DNA of 64,000 bases from Saccharomyces paradoxus (taxonomy: Eukaryota > Ascomycota > Saccharomycetes > Saccharomycetales > Saccharomycetaceae), in contig NC_047491.1 of assembly GCF_002079055.1 (NCBI RefSeq), forward strand, positions 434,001-498,000, given 5' to 3'. This document shows, in pieces, positions 57,075-64,000 of the stretch. Made by a program: the position numbers and the translations under genes. Position 1 is the first letter of the stretch, and each line of letters begins with the position of its first letter. The notes under the pieces are model-generated. The model was not told where the DNA came from and did not search any database. It saw only the letters and a list, made by a program, of their open reading frames with translations.

Positions 57075-59345
57075 TCAGTCTGTTCCTTCAGACATTTCTA
57101 GTTCCTTCATAAAGTCCGAATAATCCCCTCCGACATCCTCATCTGTAGCACTTTCCTCCTCTCCGCCAATAGGAACATTCTCCAAATTATCCTCTGGTTC
57201 TGAAAGCTCACTATACGGCCTTGCTTCTTGGTTCGCTGTACCTGGTAGGAATCCACCTCCCATAAAATCTTCGCTCTTGTCACGATTGTTCCCAATCCCA
57301 TCACCTCGTTCCTTCGTAACGTTGGGTTCTTCCTCGGCAATTTTACCATATGTGGAGTTTAGTTTGCTGCGAATACGTAGTTTTAGTAGCAGAGTATTCC
57401 AGCTCTCCAAGGCATCGAGTAAATGTTCCTTCCTGTTATCATCTTCTTGAACAAACTCTATTCCATCAATTGCAGCCTCAATAGCTTCTCTCAGCCACTT
57501 TGCAACAACTATGCCACTTATAACTGGTTTAACTGTACTGCCACGTTCAAACTTGAAAGAAGTTACAGCAGGTGCAAACTCCACGCCCAAAAATCTAGCA
57601 GCTTTAATTGCCACAGGACTCTCAACCAAACAACAATTACCAGGGATCATTGTCGGTGCAAAAACTTCGATATTTCCAAATGTATTCTTGGTTATTTCAC
57701 CGTTTGCGCTTGCTAATGGTGGAATGTATAATTCTGTGTCTTCTAAACTATACAGTCTTTCATCCTCTTTTTCTGCGTCTCCTCTAAATCTTCCAACTGT
57801 CCTCTTGATTACCTTCTTACACCTACTACCAGTCTTTAAAATTCGGCCGTTCATGTACCATTGTCTAGCACTTTTCAAATCCGCAATATCCCTTTTCGCA
57901 TATACTTTCAAAACCTTGCCAACTTTTCCATGCATTTTTAAGTATCCACACTCTTTACATCCTGGCTTTACAATTTGAGTCTGCTTGATATCTTGTTCCA
58001 AAACATAATATGGGTGGTTTTTCAAATCCTGTACCGAATCTGGTATGCCTTCACTTTCATCTCTTTGAAAAAAATATTGATCTTCGTAATCGTCAATTTT
58101 GGTTCTTTTTCTATGGTGAAGTGTTGTTATTACTTTTTTGAACCATTCCTCACCAAAGTCATCTTTTGTGATCCTTCTTTTTCTTACTTTAGAATTCATC
58201 CATTGGGCGTACCTTCGAGTTACATCTCTACAGCCGTACTTTCGGTCGTAAGCAATCACGTACCTCAGCATATTTCTTTCACAACACGCCACTCCTTTTG
58301 GTGCCAGCTTAGAATGTAATCTGACCTGTTCAATGGTTTTGAGATTTACCGGATCAACGGTTATCCACTTTTTAGAGAATTTGTCCCACACCTCGCACCA
58401 ATAAATTGGGTATTTGACCATATCTTCGTACGCAGGATTGCAACTCAGAGAAGTGTCAATCTTCATATTAGTAAAATCTGGGGGTTGACATGACATGACA
58501 AGTCGAGCGTTAACATTACAAGCCCTAAGCATCGCAACAAAACCTTGCACTGAAATATCAGAATCTCCGTGACCTTTACTGACGGCCCTTAAAAAATCAG
58601 ATCTTTTAAACGTCTTGAGGTTTTTTTTGTTCTTGCCACTTGTTTCAATTTCCTTCCAAGTCCTCATATAAAGCCCCATATTATCATATTTTTTAGTGAT
58701 TTTCCAGTGTTTTTGCCACAACTCCATACATTTCTTCAACCCATCTAATAGTTTCCTTGTACTTCTCAGTGGGAGCTCCTCATCTCTCTGAGGATGCAAC
58801 AACTCAAATACTTTTCCAGGAACCAAGCTGCTCAGTTTTCTAGACAAGCGCTTGCTATTAATCCATTCATTTCGTATAAATCCATGAACCATCAAGCAAA
58901 CTAGACATAACATGTGAAAATATTTTCTCCTTTTCCGTTCTTCGTTGGAGCAGACGTTGCGGCTTGCCCTTCTAGCACCACTACTGCTTTTACTAGAAGG
59001 TTTGAGTTCAACGGATATATCTTCTACACCAGCTACCTCATTTCCATCTGTCACATCTTCAAAATCTTCCGAATTATAATCTTCTTCGGATGATTGGATT
59101 TCCTCTACACTATCAGACGACGGTACTGTAATGACACCGTCGTCTGAAGAATCCAAGTTTACACTGACAACGCTTTTTCTTGGCAATTCATTCAATCCAG
59201 TTTTAAATTTTTTTTTGGCATCTGGTAGGGGCTGATTCTTTCTTCTGACCCTCCTTCTTCTATTCAAAGGCGTTTTCTCCGTCTCCTTCTCGTTGAGAGC
59301 CTTCCTTATTAGTTCGAAATATTCCTTGGGTAGGTCTTCATTCAT
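57075..59345 (-). CDS. RAD4: Nucleotide-excision-repair protein Rad4 (XPC homologue)
   Basis: 756 residues (S. cerevisiae 754). With Rad23 it recognises helix-distorting DNA damage. The basic and acidic disordered N terminus (1-125) is followed by a transglutaminase-like domain (about 130-430) and the beta-hairpin domains BHD1-BHD3 (about 432-635), including the EVFAPTMIPGNCCLVE stretch and GVEFAPAVTSFKFERG. An acidic C-terminal tail follows. The ATG at 59343-59345 gives the family length. It has a 277-bp gap to SPT2, which lies in the same direction. Confidence 0.97.
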   Translation of the reverse strand: MNEDLPKEYFELIRKALNEKETEKTPLNRRRRVRRKNQPLPDAKKKFKTGLNELPRKSVVSVNLDSSDDGVITVPSSDSVEEIQSSEEDYNSEDFEDVTDGNEVAGVEDISVELKPSSKSSSGARRASRNVCSNEERKRRKYFHMLCLVCLMVHGFIRNEWINSKRLSRKLSSLVPGKVFELLHPQRDEELPLRSTRKLLDGLKKCMELWQKHWKITKKYDNMGLYMRTWKEIETSGKNKKNLKTFKRSDFLRAVSKGHGDSDISVQGFVAMLRACNVNARLVMSCQPPDFTNMKIDTSLSCNPAYEDMVKYPIYWCEVWDKFSKKWITVDPVNLKTIEQVRLHSKLAPKGVACCERNMLRYVIAYDRKYGCRDVTRRYAQWMNSKVRKRRITKDDFGEEWFKKVITTLHHRKRTKIDDYEDQYFFQRDESEGIPDSVQDLKNHPYYVLEQDIKQTQIVKPGCKECGYLKMHGKVGKVLKVYAKRDIADLKSARQWYMNGRILKTGSRCKKVIKRTVGRFRGDAEKEDERLYSLEDTELYIPPLASANGEITKNTFGNIEVFAPTMIPGNCCLVESPVAIKAARFLGVEFAPAVTSFKFERGSTVKPVISGIVVAKWLREAIEAAIDGIEFVQEDDNRKEHLLDALESWNTLLLKLRIRSKLNSTYGKIAEEEPNVTKERGDGIGNNRDKSEDFMGGGFLPGTANQEARPYSELSEPEDNLENVPIGGEEESATDEDVGGDYSDFMKELEMSEGTD

Positions 59346-59529
59346 TTCAGAGGAATAGTAGGGCCGTTACGTCTCCTCTTATCGTCCTCTTTGAACTTTA
59401 TGAAATTTGCAGATCTTGTGCATGTATGAGAGCTACCTAACCTCAATTTTCCATTTTCCGCCGCACTATATAGATGGTAAAAAAGTAAGACAACCTTACA
59501 CATTTTATCAATATATGTATACATTTCGA

Positions 59530-60228
59530 TCACTTGTATTTATTAACACTTTCCAATAGAGAAGTCAGGTAATGATCGGTAATGCGCCCTCGCTCTTTTA
59601 TCAAGGGCATTTGCACTAGCGCTTGCTGCAGTTTTGCGAGGTATTCATAGTTAGATCCACTGGGTCCATGCGACAAGGCAATGACCCTCGCAGTTTCATC
59701 CACAGTCTCTGGTCCAACGAAGGCCTCATTGTCGACAGTGCCAATATAAACCGTAGTAAGCAGTACTCGTTTACCCGTTTTGTTGTGGCGGGGCAACTGC
59801 TTTAATGCTTCACCCAATTCTGCCTCGTGCTCCTGATTAGTTTCTAGATGCACCTCAACTTCATGTAGAGTGTACCCGTTTTGTTCTCTGACGTCCAAAT
59901 ATTCTCTCACCTCTTCGGCATGTTCAGGCGGAATATAATACACTACCCCTATGGTGACTAAGTCGTCTGGGCCCTGAATAGGCGCGCTTTCGCTATATAA
60001 ATTCACATTCTTCAAGAAGGCAGCCTGGCTTATAATCTCCTCATACGGGATTAGCGTAGCCACCCTCCCTGGGCTCGCGGGCGTACCTCTATGATCAGTG
60101 GAACTCTGCCAGAACCGACGGGCAAAACCGTGAATTATTGCCGGTATCCTATGCGTATAGTGAGATGGAGGCTTGTAAATCAAGGACCCGTAGCCTAGGA
60201 CCCAAATACCACTTTTGTCATTAGTCAT
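59530..60228 (-). CDS. GCG1: Gamma-glutamyl cyclotransferase (ChaC type) Gcg1
   Basis: 232 residues from the ATG at 60226-60228, the S. cerevisiae length; the frame is open for 20 more codons upstream but without an ATG. It cleaves glutathione to 5-oxoproline and Cys-Gly in the cytosol and reports on cell glutathione breakdown. The cyclotransferase-fold signature WVLGYGSLIYKP (about residues 9-20) is present. The RRFWQSSTDHRGTPASPGRV block (about 38-57) is also typical of ChaC proteins. It lies just upstream of RAD4 in the same direction, with 184 bp between them. Confidence 0.96.
   Translation of the reverse strand: MTNDKSGIWVLGYGSLIYKPPSHYTHRIPAIIHGFARRFWQSSTDHRGTPASPGRVATLIPYEEIISQAAFLKNVNLYSESAPIQGPDDLVTIGVVYYIPPEHAEEVREYLDVREQNGYTLHEVEVHLETNQEHEAELGEALKQLPRHNKTGKRVLLTTVYIGTVDNEAFVGPETVDETARVIALSHGPSGSNYEYLAKLQQALVQMPLIKERGRITDHYLTSLLESVNKYK

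Positions 60229-64000
<3,772 letters not shown>

Overview
This window is nuclear DNA of a Saccharomyces sensu stricto yeast. It matches the right arm of S. cerevisiae chromosome V, running from just left of YER134C to the first two thirds of CHD1 (YER164W). The evidence is dense, almost intron-less protein genes in the known order and orientation, yeast tRNA genes, the SRP RNA gene SCR1, and Ty LTRs (delta, tau, sigma) clustered around tRNA genes. Slowly evolving proteins (TBP, Gdi1) match S. cerevisiae as I remember them almost residue for residue. Faster ones (Ubp5, Bur6, Ddi1, Scc4, Cog3, the low-complexity part of Bem2) differ at roughly 3-12 % of residues. This fits S. paradoxus, or a strongly diverged S. 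cerevisiae lineage, better than the S288C reference. The species call is an inference from memory, not from an alignment.

Layout. 1-7151 is an LTR graveyard built around tRNA-Lys(CUU) and tRNA-Val(AAC). It holds a Ty1 element cut by the left edge, nested in an older delta that itself sits against a tau remnant, then further delta, tau and sigma LTRs, and the YER134C phosphatase. 7983-13240 carries GDI1, YER137C, SCR1, tRNA-Ile(AAU), solo deltas and RTR1. 13571-19604 has EMP65, COX15 and the divergent DNA-damage pair MAG1/DDI1. 19811-29484 has UBP5, FTR1, LSM5, SCC4, SPT15 (TBP) and PEA2. 30390-38413 has SPI1, a second tRNA-Val(AAC), UBP3, YER152C, PET122 and OXA1. 38526-53664 has BEM2, MYG1, COG3, tRNA-Glu(UUC), YER158C and BUR6. 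54052-64000 has tRNA-Arg(ACG), a second LTR cluster (delta, tau, delta), SPT2, RAD4, GCG1 and the 5' part of CHD1.

Functional themes. Three genes serve cytochrome c oxidase biogenesis: COX15 (heme A), PET122 (COX3 mRNA translation) and OXA1 (inner-membrane insertion). The last two are divergent neighbours. Transcription and chromatin genes are common: SPT15, BUR6, RTR1, SPT2 and CHD1. DNA repair has MAG1, RAD4 and the shared-promoter partner DDI1. Polarity and cell wall genes are PEA2, BEM2, YER158C and SPI1. Membrane traffic has GDI1, COG3 and UBP3 (the last acts on COPII coat ubiquitination).

Points of interest. The retrotransposon map differs from the S288C reference: the two reference Ty1 sites (YER138C, YER160C) hold only solo LTRs here, while a Ty1 lies left of YER134C. 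Other points are perfect inverted repeats in the FTR1/LSM5 and YER158C/BUR6 intergenic regions, an uncharacterised CCHC zinc-knuckle protein (YER137C), upstream in-frame ATGs in both directions between MAG1 and DDI1, and a lone Pol III B-box-like site upstream of SPI1. I found no CRISPR array, operon or bacterial-type system, and nothing that clearly amounts to a new system.
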